NCBI GenBank assembly: GCA_016286115.1
Contig: JAEESA010000004.1
Span: 1-34,534 of the forward strand
DNA length: 34,534 bases
Origin: Lachnospiraceae bacterium
GTDB taxonomy: Bacteria > Bacillota > Clostridia > Lachnospirales > Lachnospiraceae
Direction: 5' to 3'
Positions 8,902-17,295 of the stretch are shown here, piece by piece (within the stretch, counting starts at the first letter, position 1; the number at the start of each line of letters is the position of its first letter). The notes below the pieces were generated by a model, which did no database searches, was not told the DNA's origin, and saw nothing but the letters and a program-made list of their open reading frames with translations. The position numbers and the translations under genes are program-made.

Positions 8902-11900
8902 AGATCCTCTCCAAGTGCTTCGTTAACCTTACGGCTCCATTCCTTAGCTTCTTCGTAAGCTTTCCGGCCCACCGATGCAACGGCATCAACAATCTCATCT
9001 TCCTTACTCTTTATGCCATCTGCCATGGATCCGCCAAATATCTGACCGGCATCGTAACCCTTTGAACTCTTTCCGTCTGTTATACCGAGCTCGGTATTGA
9101 GGGTGGTGACGGCCATTGACGCCATTGTTTTTACATTCTCAATGACTATTGGCTGCGATTCCTCGATAGAAAGTGCAACTGAAGCGCCAGTATCATCCCA
9201 CAACTGCACGTACTGCTCGGAAAACGTTTCCTGATCTTCCAGCATGGTCTGCGCTGACTCTTCCCCGGTCTCTACCACTCTTCCGAGCGTTTCTCCATAA
9301 CCCACTTCAAATTCGGCCATAGCTTCCGAAAGACCGTTCAGTGCTTCCTGGTTAGCTTCCCATGCTGCTATGAAGTCATCCATAGCATCGCCGCCTTCTT
9401 CAGCAGCATCAACCAGGGCTTGCAGATATCCGGCACCGGAAATTCCCATCTCCTCAATGCTTGCAATAATCTGGGGATCGATATTCAGATCAAGTGCTTT
9501 CTGCAGGTTGTCGCCGTACTGCGTCATAGCATCGGTCTGTGATTCCAGACCTTTGGTCATATCATCTAAAGACTGCGACTCTATGGTGTATTCGTCGAAC
9601 AGTCCCATCTGGGATTTCAAGGAATCCTCTGCTGCCGTTTTTGCTTCGCCATATGCCTGCTCAAGTTCTTCGAGTTTGGTACTTACATCTCCGGTAGCTT
9701 CTACAGCATATCCATGCCACGAAACAACGCTCTGAGACATACCGTCCATTGCATCTGCGGCCGACTGTTCTGCAGTTGTATCCATGAGAAGATCCTTGTA
9801 TTCCTGGATTTCCTCCCCCGTCGAATTGACTTGTTCCTGGAGAGACTCATATCCCTTTATCTGCCCAAAAGTTTCTTCAGACACCTGTGAGGCATACTCT
9901 TTGCTGGTCTCCATGAGTTCCTTTAGTGCCAGTATCTCAGTGTCAGTATGTTCTACTGTTCCTTGGTTGTACTCAGCAAGCGCCTTTTCGTACTCATCCC
10001 TAGCGGAGTAGTACTCATCCCAGGCGTCCTGATTCTTCTTTACAGCTTCGTTATAGGCCTCTTCCTGCTCGATCAGGGTATTGTTGATATCTACCTGTTC
10101 TTGCGTTAGTTCTTTGATGCGTTCCTGATAAGCCTCTACCTCCGCCTGCTTGAAAAGCGCTTCAACATACCTTTCTACAGCATCAGTGCTTTGGTTCAGT
10201 TCTCCGGTAACTTCATTGATTGACAGTCCGAGATCCGGCATAAGGACGTTGAGCTGGTCAACCACTGACTGCATCTCCTGCATCTTGGAGGCGTCATTTT
10301 TAGCTTCCGGAGCAAGTTCTTTCAGTTTTTCCAAAAGACCTGCTGCTTGAGTCCTATTAGTGGATATTGACTCTACATTGGAACTGAAAGCATCTGCGCT
10401 TTCCTTAGTGGCGTCACGCACGGCATTAATAGATTCCAGCAGGGCTTTTTCTTTGTCGGTAAGTTCAATAACCTTTGGAGTATATTCTGCCGAGGCTTTT
10501 GCTATCTCCACAATAGCTGTCATTAACAGTGCCATTCCGGCCGCTATAGCTCCGACAGGGCTTGCTGCCTGGGCTGCATTCAGTTCTTCCTGTGCAACCG
10601 TTGCTCCATTCAGCGCCGGCGGCATCAATGCCAGTACGGCATTTAATCCCGAAGTAATGGCCGTTGCCGTCTTGAATGAAATGAAGCTTGTTCCTATCAT
10701 TTCAACTATCGGAACAATAGTATCGAGATTATCAGCAACAAACTCTATCCCTTTCACAAGGTCCGGTATCACATCTTCAATGATTTCTGCAGCTTCTTCC
10801 TCGTGTTCCATCATAAGAGCGCTAAGTTCATTAGCTGCTTCTTCTACTACAGGGGCCACGTCAGCCCCGATCTTGTTCTTGAATGAATCCGCTGTCTTGG
10901 AAACTCTTTCTATTGCATCAGAGGTTCTCGTAAGGCTTGTAATAGTCTCCTTGTCCATGATGTAACCAAGATCGGATGCTTCCTGGTACATCTTCTGAAA
11001 GCCATCTGAACCAGCTGCTATAAGAGAGTTGAGAGACTGCGCATTACGGCCAAAGAGCTGCATTGATATCGCATCCTTCTCCGTAGCATTTTCAACCTTG
11101 CCGAGAGCATCTATAACATCCCAGAACACCTCTTCAGAATCCCTGAGATCTCCGTTTGCATCCGTTACAGATATTCCCAACTTGCTATATGCATTCGCAT
11201 AAGCCTCCGATCCTTCACGAGCAGAGTTCATGGAGCGAATATTCTTGGCCATAGAGCTTGTGACAGTCTCGAGAGACGTGTCAAGAAGCTCCTCGGAATA
11301 CTTGAGCGCCTGAATGGTATCAACAGCTATGCCGGTATTGGTAGAGAGCGTGTTTATCTCATCAGCGTAGAAAGCGGTATTTGTCGCAAGTTCAAACAGC
11401 TCTTTGCCCGTTTTCGCTGTAATCTCAGCAATCTTAGACGCTGCGTTAAATACATCTACAGAAAAAATCGTACTTTTGAGGCTCTCGCCTGCTTTCTCGC
11501 CACTTTCTCCTGCTTCGTTGATTTCTTTTCCAAAATTATCTATGCTGGTGGCACACCCATCGGTCGATATTTTTGCTTCCTCGAGATACTTGTTTGTATT
11601 CTGAAGTTCATCCTCCCAATTTACCAGTTGTGTGTTTGCAATATTTAATCTTGACTGATAATCATCTATTTTGGCTCCGCAGTCTGCATAAGCAAGCTGT
11701 GCTCTTTTGAGTGACTCTTCTGCTTTATCTATTTCATTCTGCTGATTCTTAAGTTCTTCATCAGTTGCTTCCCCAGACTCCTTAAGCTTTTGCATATCCT
11801 CATTAAGAAGATCAAGGTTATCGGACCATTTTTCAACACTCTCTGCCGCTTTCTCCTGAGCTTCCCTCTGTTTAGCAATCGCTGTCTCGTATACTTCGAC

Positions 11901-12110
11901 CTTATCTTTTTGTGATTCAATCTTCTTTGTTAGCAGATCATATTTTTCCTGGAGAGCCTCAAGCCCATTTGCATTATCTTTATGGTTGGCAGCAGAAAGC
12001 TCCATTTCTGTACGAAGTTCTTTTTGTTCTGCGTTGATAGCCTTCAGAGCCTGCTTATATTCCGCTTCACCATCCAGCGTTAGTGTTACTCCGATTGTAT
12101 TAAGGGACAT
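8898..12110 (-). CDS. Tail tape measure protein
   Basis: 1070 aa, long coiled-coil N-terminus, hydrophobic central segments; located between chaperones and Dit; AGGAGG SD. Confidence 0.93.
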   Translation of the reverse strand: MSLNTIGVTLTLDGEAEYKQALKAINAEQKELRTEMELSAANHKDNANGLEALQEKYDLLTKKIESQKDKVEVYETAIAKQREAQEKAAESVEKWSDNLDLLNEDMQKLKESGEATDEELKNQQNEIDKAEESLKRAQLAYADCGAKIDDYQSRLNIANTQLVNWEDELQNTNKYLEEAKISTDGCATSIDNFGKEINEAGESGEKAGESLKSTIFSVDVFNAASKIAEITAKTGKELFELATNTAFYADEINTLSTNTGIAVDTIQALKYSEELLDTSLETVTSSMAKNIRSMNSAREGSEAYANAYSKLGISVTDANGDLRDSEEVFWDVIDALGKVENATEKDAISMQLFGRNAQSLNSLIAAGSDGFQKMYQEASDLGYIMDKETITSLTRTSDAIERVSKTADSFKNKIGADVAPVVEEAANELSALMMEHEEEAAEIIEDVIPDLVKGIEFVADNLDTIVPIVEMIGTSFISFKTATAITSGLNAVLALMPPALNGATVAQEELNAAQAASPVGAIAAGMALLMTAIVEIAKASAEYTPKVIELTDKEKALLESINAVRDATKESADAFSSNVESISTNRTQAAGLLEKLKELAPEAKNDASKMQEMQSVVDQLNVLMPDLGLSINEVTGELNQSTDAVERYVEALFKQAEVEAYQERIKELTQEQVDINNTLIEQEEAYNEAVKKNQDAWDEYYSARDEYEKALAEYNQGTVEHTDTEILALKELMETSKEYASQVSEETFGQIKGYESLQEQVNSTGEEIQEYKDLLMDTTAEQSAADAMDGMSQSVVSWHGYAVEATGDVSTKLEELEQAYGEAKTAAEDSLKSQMGLFDEYTIESQSLDDMTKGLESQTDAMTQYGDNLQKALDLNIDPQIIASIEEMGISGAGYLQALVDAAEEGGDAMDDFIAAWEANQEALNGLSEAMAEFEVGYGETLGRVVETGEESAQTMLEDQETFSEQYVQLWDDTGASVALSIEESQPIVIENVKTMASMAVTTLNTELGITDGKSSKGYDAGQIFGGSMADGIKSKEDEIVDAVASVGRKAYEEAKEWSRKVNEALGEDL

Positions 12111-12136
12111 TTGTTCCTCCTAGGATAAGTCATTAA

Positions 12137-12166
12137 AAAAGCACCGGATTTTGCTCCGATGCTTTT
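12137..12166 (-). terminator. Intrinsic terminator of a small inserted transcription unit
   Basis: 12-bp stem AAAAGCATCGGA/TCCGGTGCTTTT followed by T-run on - strand; the single variant position is a G-U pair only on the - strand transcript. Confidence 0.8.
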
Positions 12167-12192
12167 GTTATTTGCTATAAATAATTACTATA

Positions 12193-12306
12193 CTAAAAAT
12201 GCACACACACCCAAACAACAACCAGGGCAATTGCAACCAAAATGACATCCGCCACTTTCTTTAATATCTTTTTTTTCTTTTCGCTTAATGTGAAAAAAAT
12301 CATCAT
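12193..12306 (-). CDS. 37-aa predicted small membrane protein (moron-like; absent from ORF track)
   Basis: Hand translation MMIFFTLSEKKKKILKKVADVILVAIALVVVWVCVHF*; SD GGAGG 8 nt upstream; single hydrophobic helix. Confidence 0.7.
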   Translation of the reverse strand: MMIFFTLSEKKKKILKKVADVILVAIALVVVWVCVHF

Positions 12307-12347
12307 ATGCTTGCCCTCCTTTTTATATTATAATATCATATTTCTGC

Positions 12348-12377
12348 GGTTTTTGGTATATTTTTCGTCCAAAAACC
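12348..12377. promoter_or_regulatory. Inverted repeat GGTTTTTGG-N12-CCAAAAACC
   Basis: 9-bp perfect arms (12348-12356, 12369-12377) upstream of the small membrane protein ORF, beside an A/T-rich TATAAT (- strand). Confidence 0.5.
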
Positions 12378-12416
12378 TTCGAAAAATCAACAAAAAGAAG
12401 AGTTTTATTTTTGTAT

Positions 12417-12434
12417 AGTTGCACCGGTGCAACT
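12417..12434. promoter_or_regulatory. Palindrome AGTTGCACC/GGTGCAACT (copy 1)
   Basis: 18-bp perfect palindrome whose 16-bp core also occurs at 25841-25856 and 30432-30447. Confidence 0.7.
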
Positions 12435-12435
12435 C

Positions 12436-13058
12436 TTAAAAATCCTTGAGCGAATCAAGCTTCTCCGGTTCGATCTGATAGGTACTGACCTTTTCAAGAT
12501 TGAACAGCTCTTTGTATATCCGGAACTTGTCGCTGAACTCCCCTAGATACATGTGCCATGCTTCCCTTTGTGAATACCCCAGCCGTGTCATGGCTATAAC
12601 TTCCACTAGCTGCCAGTCTATGACTGCATCTTCTTCGTCGTCTTTTTCTGGCTGGGGGTCTCTTTTTTTATTGCCAGGGCTCCGTAGAATTCTTCCAGCA
12701 GAAGTTCCGCCAGCTCAAAAGGATTCATATCTATTTCATCTATGATGAATTTAGGATCCACATCAGGAACTTCTTTTCTTTTTTTGTCTGCCTCATACTG
12801 CAGGCCTTCCTCTATCATCAAAGGAAGCGCATAATTTACCGCTTTGAGTGAAGGTTCTGTCTTTGTATATAACTTCAAGCCATCTTCATTTGTTCTCTGT
12901 TCGCCATCTTTGTCCAGGAGTGGTTTTCTTCCTGAAAGCTGACGTTCAAACTCCGCAAGAGTTCCATATTCTTCCTGTATTTCTGCAAGCACCGAATTGC
13001 TGCATCTGTATGGATATTCCTTTCCTGAAAGTTTGATTTTCTTGAGAGTCTTATTCAT
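12436..13058 (-). CDS. Tail assembly chaperone, -1 frameshift fusion (gpGT-like)
   Basis: -1 slip at AAAAAAA (12663-12669) gives ...ALAIKKRDPQPEKDDEEDAVIDWQLVEVIAMTRLGYSQREAWHMYLGEFSDKFRIYKELFNLEKVSTYQIEPEKLDSLKDF*. Confidence 0.88.
12618..13058 (-). CDS. Tail assembly chaperone, short form (gpG-like)
   Basis: Position between major tail protein and tape measure; slippery A_AAA_AAA_G near its 3' end. Confidence 0.85.
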   Translation of the reverse strand: MNKTLKKIKLSGKEYPYRCSNSVLAEIQEEYGTLAEFERQLSGRKPLLDKDGEQRTNEDGLKLYTKTEPSLKAVNYALPLMIEEGLQYEADKKRKEVPDVDPKFIIDEIDMNPFELAELLLEEFYGALAIKKETPSQKKTTKKMQS

Positions 13059-13085
13059 GCATTCCTCCTGATGTTCAATAATAAA

Positions 13086-13159
13086 TAGCAGGGGCAGGAT
13101 TTGAACCTGCGACCTTCTGATTATGGGTCAGACGAGCCTCCGCACTGCTCCACCCTGCG
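13086..13159 (-). tRNA. tRNA with CAT anticodon, initiator-like
   Basis: CGCAGGG TG GAGC AGTGCGGAG GCTC G TCTGA CCCATAA TCAGA AGGTC GCAGG TTCAAAT CCTGC CCCTGCT A: D, anticodon and T stems perfectly paired; acceptor paired except 1:72. Confidence 0.92.
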
Positions 13160-13163
13160 ATAA

Positions 13164-13189
13164 AGCAAGAGGCTCTGCAGCCTCTTGCT
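13164..13189 (-). other. 11-bp perfect hairpin immediately 5' of the tRNA
   Basis: AGCAAGAGGCT-loop-AGCCTCTTGCT between the major tail protein stop and tRNA 5' end. Confidence 0.7.
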
Positions 13190-13203
13190 GGTTAATAACG
13201 ACC

Positions 13204-14037
13204 TTACACATCCTCTGTAGCGGTCTCCGTAATGACGATATTGCCAGTTACTGATGTTATCGTCACCTTCGATGTACTGCTATCCCAGGCTGTGGATGTC
13301 ACATCCGTACCGCCCATGGTAACAGTAGGAGTGGCCAGAACATATCCGGTATCCGCTGTCAGCGTTGTGATAAAGCTTGTTCCTTTCGCAACTTTTGCAG
13401 CGCTATTGCTACTTGCAGCATGTGAAAGAACCTGTGTGACTGTGTACTTCGTGGTAGTGAAAGTGTTCTCTACCCCCAGTTTATCACAGATCCAGTCAAC
13501 AGCCTCTGACTCATTTGAGAAATTATAATTTCTCACTCTCCAGTTGGTAGAATCATCCTCAATTGCAAGGATTTTACCGTTAAGTGAAGGTGTAACAAAG
13601 TTAATGCCATCGCCCTTTGTCTGGAAATCCTCGGCGCCCTCTGTGAACTTTGCTCTCCAGAACACAACTGCATCGTATGTGCCGTCATGGTTCTTTGATG
13701 TAAAGCCCACGCCTACCTCACCGGCCGAATCGGATGCGGAAGAAACCTCCTCCCCCGTTGACTGATTTACGCTGTGACCAAACAGGATCTGTGCAGCCTG
13801 ATAAGGAAGTGTTGTAGCTCCGAGAGCTATTGCTGCATCCGTAAATTCAGTTACATCGGCTACCTTCTTATCGTCCCCGAAAAGAGCTCCTGTCGCGTAG
13901 TTCGGTGTGATATTTGCCGTCTGTGCTTCTCCGCACTGGAAAGCATCGCTATAAGTAGCTGTGCTCCCCTCAATATATGTCCTCCTAGCCATAATCAGCT
14001 TTGATAAACCGAATCTGTACTTTTTGCCCTTAAGCAT
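13204..14037 (-). CDS. Major tail protein with C-terminal Ig-like/BIG-like extension
   Basis: MLKGKKYRFGLSKLIMARRT...; C-terminal VTMGGTDVTSTAWDSSTSKVTITSVTGNIVITETA. Confidence 0.85.
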   Translation of the reverse strand: MLKGKKYRFGLSKLIMARRTYIEGSTATYSDAFQCGEAQTANITPNYATGALFGDDKKVADVTEFTDAAIALGATTLPYQAAQILFGHSVNQSTGEEVSSASDSAGEVGVGFTSKNHDGTYDAVVFWRAKFTEGAEDFQTKGDGINFVTPSLNGKILAIEDDSTNWRVRNYNFSNESEAVDWICDKLGVENTFTTTKYTVTQVLSHAASSNSAAKVAKGTSFITTLTADTGYVLATPTVTMGGTDVTSTAWDSSTSKVTITSVTGNIVITETATEDV

Positions 14038-14404
14038 TTTCTTCTACCTCCTTGGTAAATTTACATTCAAAGACAAGGTGCCTTACCTCATCTTCATCTG
14101 ATAGTTTCTCTGAAAAAACACTGTAGGATACTCCAATTGCGTCATTTTCGGCAAGATATCTCGCCACATCAACAGCCAAACCCTGATAATTCGTTTCATT
14201 CTTTCCCGGTTTTCGTTTGATAAGCGTAATGTTTATTATCATGCTGGCGGTTTCCATAAGGGTTTCATTGTCTCCGAAAAGTTCTCCCCTTACATCGGCA
14301 TAATCAAATACTATGTATTCATCTTCTGTTCCGGTATAGCTGTCTTCTTCAACTTCAAGTCCCGTCACACCTTCCAGGCCGAGCATTATGCTGTTGATGT
14401 TCAT
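14030..14404 (-). CDS. Tail completion/terminator-like protein
   Basis: Size and order between HK97 gp10-like gene and major tail protein. Confidence 0.7.
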   Translation of the reverse strand: MNINSIMLGLEGVTGLEVEEDSYTGTEDEYIVFDYADVRGELFGDNETLMETASMIINITLIKRKPGKNETNYQGLAVDVARYLAENDAIGVSYSVFSEKLSDEDEVRHLVFECKFTKEVEENA

Positions 14405-14826
14405 CCTTTGGTTCTCCTATTAAACTCTTCCTGCATTTTTTCAGCACATTCTTTTTTTGCATTGTTTGCAGCTTTGTCCAGCCACGGTCTTGCACTCATC
14501 TTCGTGGTGCCATAATTCAAGTATGCAGCTATCTCAGCATTCCTTACGGGATTTTTCCTTCTGCTGCCATCCGGATTCTTTTTGTTTGTCCCGGTCGGTC
14601 CTATAAGCTGACGATATCCACTGCCTCTACGCACTCTCTTGGGTTTGTAAGGCTTTACGGAATCTATCAGCTCTGAACTTCCGGATCTTATGGACTGTCT
14701 GAGTGCCTTCTTTACAGCATCTTCAGCTATCGGAGCCGCTGATTGCAGTATTTCACTGTAATCTGAATCCGTAAGCGCCAGTTTGTCGATAAATTCCGTC
14801 ATTTCGACCTTAAGACTAGCCATCAT
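14401..14826 (-). CDS. HK97 gp10-like head-tail protein
   Basis: Size, order, RNAEIAAYLNYGTTKMSARPWLDKA motif. Confidence 0.8.
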   Translation of the reverse strand: MMASLKVEMTEFIDKLALTDSDYSEILQSAAPIAEDAVKKALRQSIRSGSSELIDSVKPYKPKRVRRGSGYRQLIGPTGTNKKNPDGSRRKNPVRNAEIAAYLNYGTTKMSARPWLDKAANNAKKECAEKMQEEFNRRTKG

Positions 14827-15173
14827 TCCACCTCCGAAAGGGAAAGCTCCATAATCACATCATCCTTTTGGTACATGCGGACTATTGAATACTCAGTACC
14901 GTCAAAAAGCAATGTGGACGGCTTGAATTTTTTCCCATTCACTGTGACGCATGCCGCACGGTAATCATCTGCATACACAAGTGCCATGATCTTTACACTT
15001 ACTCCACTCCTGAGAGCTTCATAAACTTCTGACCTAGTGGCGGATTTGATCTTGCAGTATACGTCCAGATCACTTGTGGTTGATCCGCTATAGTAGCCGT
15101 CCTTATCCCTTGTCCTTGCGGTCTGTGTGCGCAAGGTTGCCAAGTCATTCATTGCATTCATGCGATACCTCAA
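14823..15173 (-). CDS. Head-tail adaptor/head closure protein
   Basis: MNDLATLRTQTARTRDKDGY...; size and order. Confidence 0.75.
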   Translation of the reverse strand: MRYRMNAMNDLATLRTQTARTRDKDGYYSGSTTSDLDVYCKIKSATRSEVYEALRSGVSVKIMALVYADDYRAACVTVNGKKFKPSTLLFDGTEYSIVRMYQKDDVIMELSLSEVE

Positions 15174-15441
15174 TAGTTGACTTCCTCAGATTCTGTTCCT
15201 GGTAGATCCACGCATCACGATACTGTTCGTATCTATCCGGTGCTCCCATCTTCATGCAGCAGTACGTAGCAATAGCTTCTACCACAAGATCGTGATCTGA
15301 TGATGCAACATCAAGGGGCACGCCCGAGCGGTTAAGCTCCGCCCGGGCCGTCCTTATGTTCCTATCGATTTCATCACTTAACCCCGTCGCTGCTGCCGGT
15401 GATAATCTCAATGCAGTTATGACCGTGTCTTTTACTGCCAT
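15145..15441 (-). CDS. Head-tail connector (gp6-like)
   Basis: 98 aa helical protein immediately downstream of the capsid gene. Confidence 0.75.
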   Translation of the reverse strand: MAVKDTVITALRLSPAAATGLSDEIDRNIRTARAELNRSGVPLDVASSDHDLVVEAIATYCCMKMGAPDRYEQYRDAWIYQEQNLRKSTIEVSHECNE

Positions 15442-15460
15442 TTCTTACTCCTTACTGGCC

Positions 15461-16642
15461 TTATGACTGAGCCGCAAGTGTAACTACTACGAAGCCCTTG
15501 TGTACTACGATGTTACCACCGACCATGCACTCTCCCATAATGGTAAGCAGGCCTTCAGCAAACTTGTAATCTTTGGACACTTCAATGGTATAAGGTCCGA
15601 AGAGACCAAGTTCGAAGTTCTGAGGATCGCCATATACCATCGTCTGGATAGCAGATGCCCCCTGTGTAGCAGTTGAAAGGCTTGTAAGCTTCGAGCAGAT
15701 GGAATAAGGAACGATAAGACCGCCCTCCTTGATGATACCGGTGTTGGGATTTCCGGCATCAGGTGTAATCTCATACAGTGCCTTCTTCTCATTGGTACCG
15801 CGAACCTTTCCGAATGCTGCCAGGTCTTCCTTGGTAAGGAAGAGACGTGCATTTGCACCCAGCTCATCAGATCCGCCATAAGCAAATACGATACTCTTGA
15901 GTGTGTCAGGGCCGATCGTAGCGCTGGAAACATTAAGGGTATCGTAGATAGCCTCCTGCTTGGTGTTAGTTGCGATCTTGATACCGTCAAAGCTTCCGGA
16001 TACACCATTCACGATAAGGTCTATAACCTTAGCGCGGAGTGCCTTGATAGCCATAGCCTTGATCTTCTCTTCGTAGCGTACGGGGGTCAGCCTGTTGATA
16101 TTCTTTGAAACATAGCTTGTAACATTTACAAGATACGGATTCAGCTTTGCTACTCTGAATACGGGATCGCTGGGGCTTGCATTTGCTGATCCGTCTGTTC
16201 TTGTACCTGCTGCCGACTCAGTCTTTACATAAGGCTCCTCGTATGCCTGGCATCCGGTCAGATCTTCAACGCGTACCGTGTTGATAAGAGATGACATTCC
16301 TTCCAGATTGTCCCTGATCTCTGTTCCTACAAGAGTCGGCTTTGCGAGGGAATCTGTAGCGATAAGTGTAGAACGTACTTCTGCTGCATCCATTACAGCT
16401 CTTCCGGTAGCTTTTACCTCTGCTGCCCTCTGCTCTGCATCATCAGCAGGTGCCTGCTCTTCTTTCCCGATAAGGCTTCTGCGAACTTCTGCAGTCTTCT
16501 CTGCACGCTCCATAAGCTCTCTTTCCTCTGCCTCGAGCTCCGCTATGCGGGCTTCGATCTCCGCAAGGCGCTCTGCAGTTACATCACCTTCAAGTTCCTT
16601 TGCAAGATTCGCTCTCTCTGCTCTGATTTCTTCAAGTCTCAT
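15461..16642 (-). CDS. HK97-family major capsid protein
   Basis: Coiled-coil delta domain MRLEEIRAERANLAKELEGD... then capsid-like domain; downstream of protease. Confidence 0.92.
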   Translation of the reverse strand: MRLEEIRAERANLAKELEGDVTAERLAEIEARIAELEAEERELMERAEKTAEVRRSLIGKEEQAPADDAEQRAAEVKATGRAVMDAAEVRSTLIATDSLAKPTLVGTEIRDNLEGMSSLINTVRVEDLTGCQAYEEPYVKTESAAGTRTDGSANASPSDPVFRVAKLNPYLVNVTSYVSKNINRLTPVRYEEKIKAMAIKALRAKVIDLIVNGVSGSFDGIKIATNTKQEAIYDTLNVSSATIGPDTLKSIVFAYGGSDELGANARLFLTKEDLAAFGKVRGTNEKKALYEITPDAGNPNTGIIKEGGLIVPYSICSKLTSLSTATQGASAIQTMVYGDPQNFELGLFGPYTIEVSKDYKFAEGLLTIMGECMVGGNIVVHKGFVVVTLAAQS

Positions 16643-17295
16643 TTTTCTTTCTCCTTTTCATTTTGCTGTGTTAATTTTATCCGTGCACTGAGTTTTCTTT
16701 TTCGTGTATCGAGAAGTTCGGCCGCCGCCTGACGTTTTCTTTCATCCTCAGCCTCCGCCTCCAGGATGGAAGTTCTTCTTGCCTCAATGCTTGTATCATC
16801 ATAGGCGGGAATATCGACTGCAGAGACATCGTAAAGCCTCTTGAGTCTGTTCACCGTCCATAAATGCTCTTTCGGGTCATATTCCTCTTCCCTGATTGTG
16901 AACTGGAAGGACATACGGTCTATATATCCTCCTTTTATCTCATCATAGAGTTTTCTGCCTTCCTCCGTCCCATCAAGTCTTGCCCTGATAAATAATCCAT
17001 CATTCTCAACCGCAAGCTGAAGAGTGTGGTTCCTTGTGCGGGCCATCACTTTTCCACTGTGGTTGTAGTTAAATATCACATCCGACATATCACAATCCGT
17101 AAAAGCCTGGCTGCTTATCTGCTCACGGTATTCCGTATCATCTATCTCGAACAGTACTGTAGGCGAATTGAAGCGTACAGCGTATCCTTCCACCCAGAGT
17201 TCTTCCTGTCCGTCATTCTGTAATTCCCGTGTCTGCACCTGAAATGACCGTGTTGTCCTCCCCGATCTCTTCTGCGGTTCCATGACTGTTCCCAT
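16639..17295 (-). CDS. HK97-family prohead protease
   Basis: VEGYAVRFNSPTVLFEIDDTEYREQI, FNYNHSGKVMART, MSFQFTI motifs. Confidence 0.9.
   Translation of the reverse strand: MGTVMEPQKRSGRTTRSFQVQTRELQNDGQEELWVEGYAVRFNSPTVLFEIDDTEYREQISSQAFTDCDMSDVIFNYNHSGKVMARTRNHTLQLAVENDGLFIRARLDGTEEGRKLYDEIKGGYIDRMSFQFTIREEEYDPKEHLWTVNRLKRLYDVSAVDIPAYDDTSIEARRTSILEAEAEDERKRQAAAELLDTRKRKLSARIKLTQQNEKEKEK

Noticed and set aside
10360-10965. 201-aa + strand ORF opposite the tape measure gene (also 9370-9735, 9784-10011)
   Set aside because: Antisense shadow ORFs of a long coding gene; composition (Ser/Ala-rich) and no SD argue against coding.
15505-16008. 167-aa - strand ORF in another frame of the capsid gene
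   Set aside because: Fully inside the major capsid gene, with no independent support.
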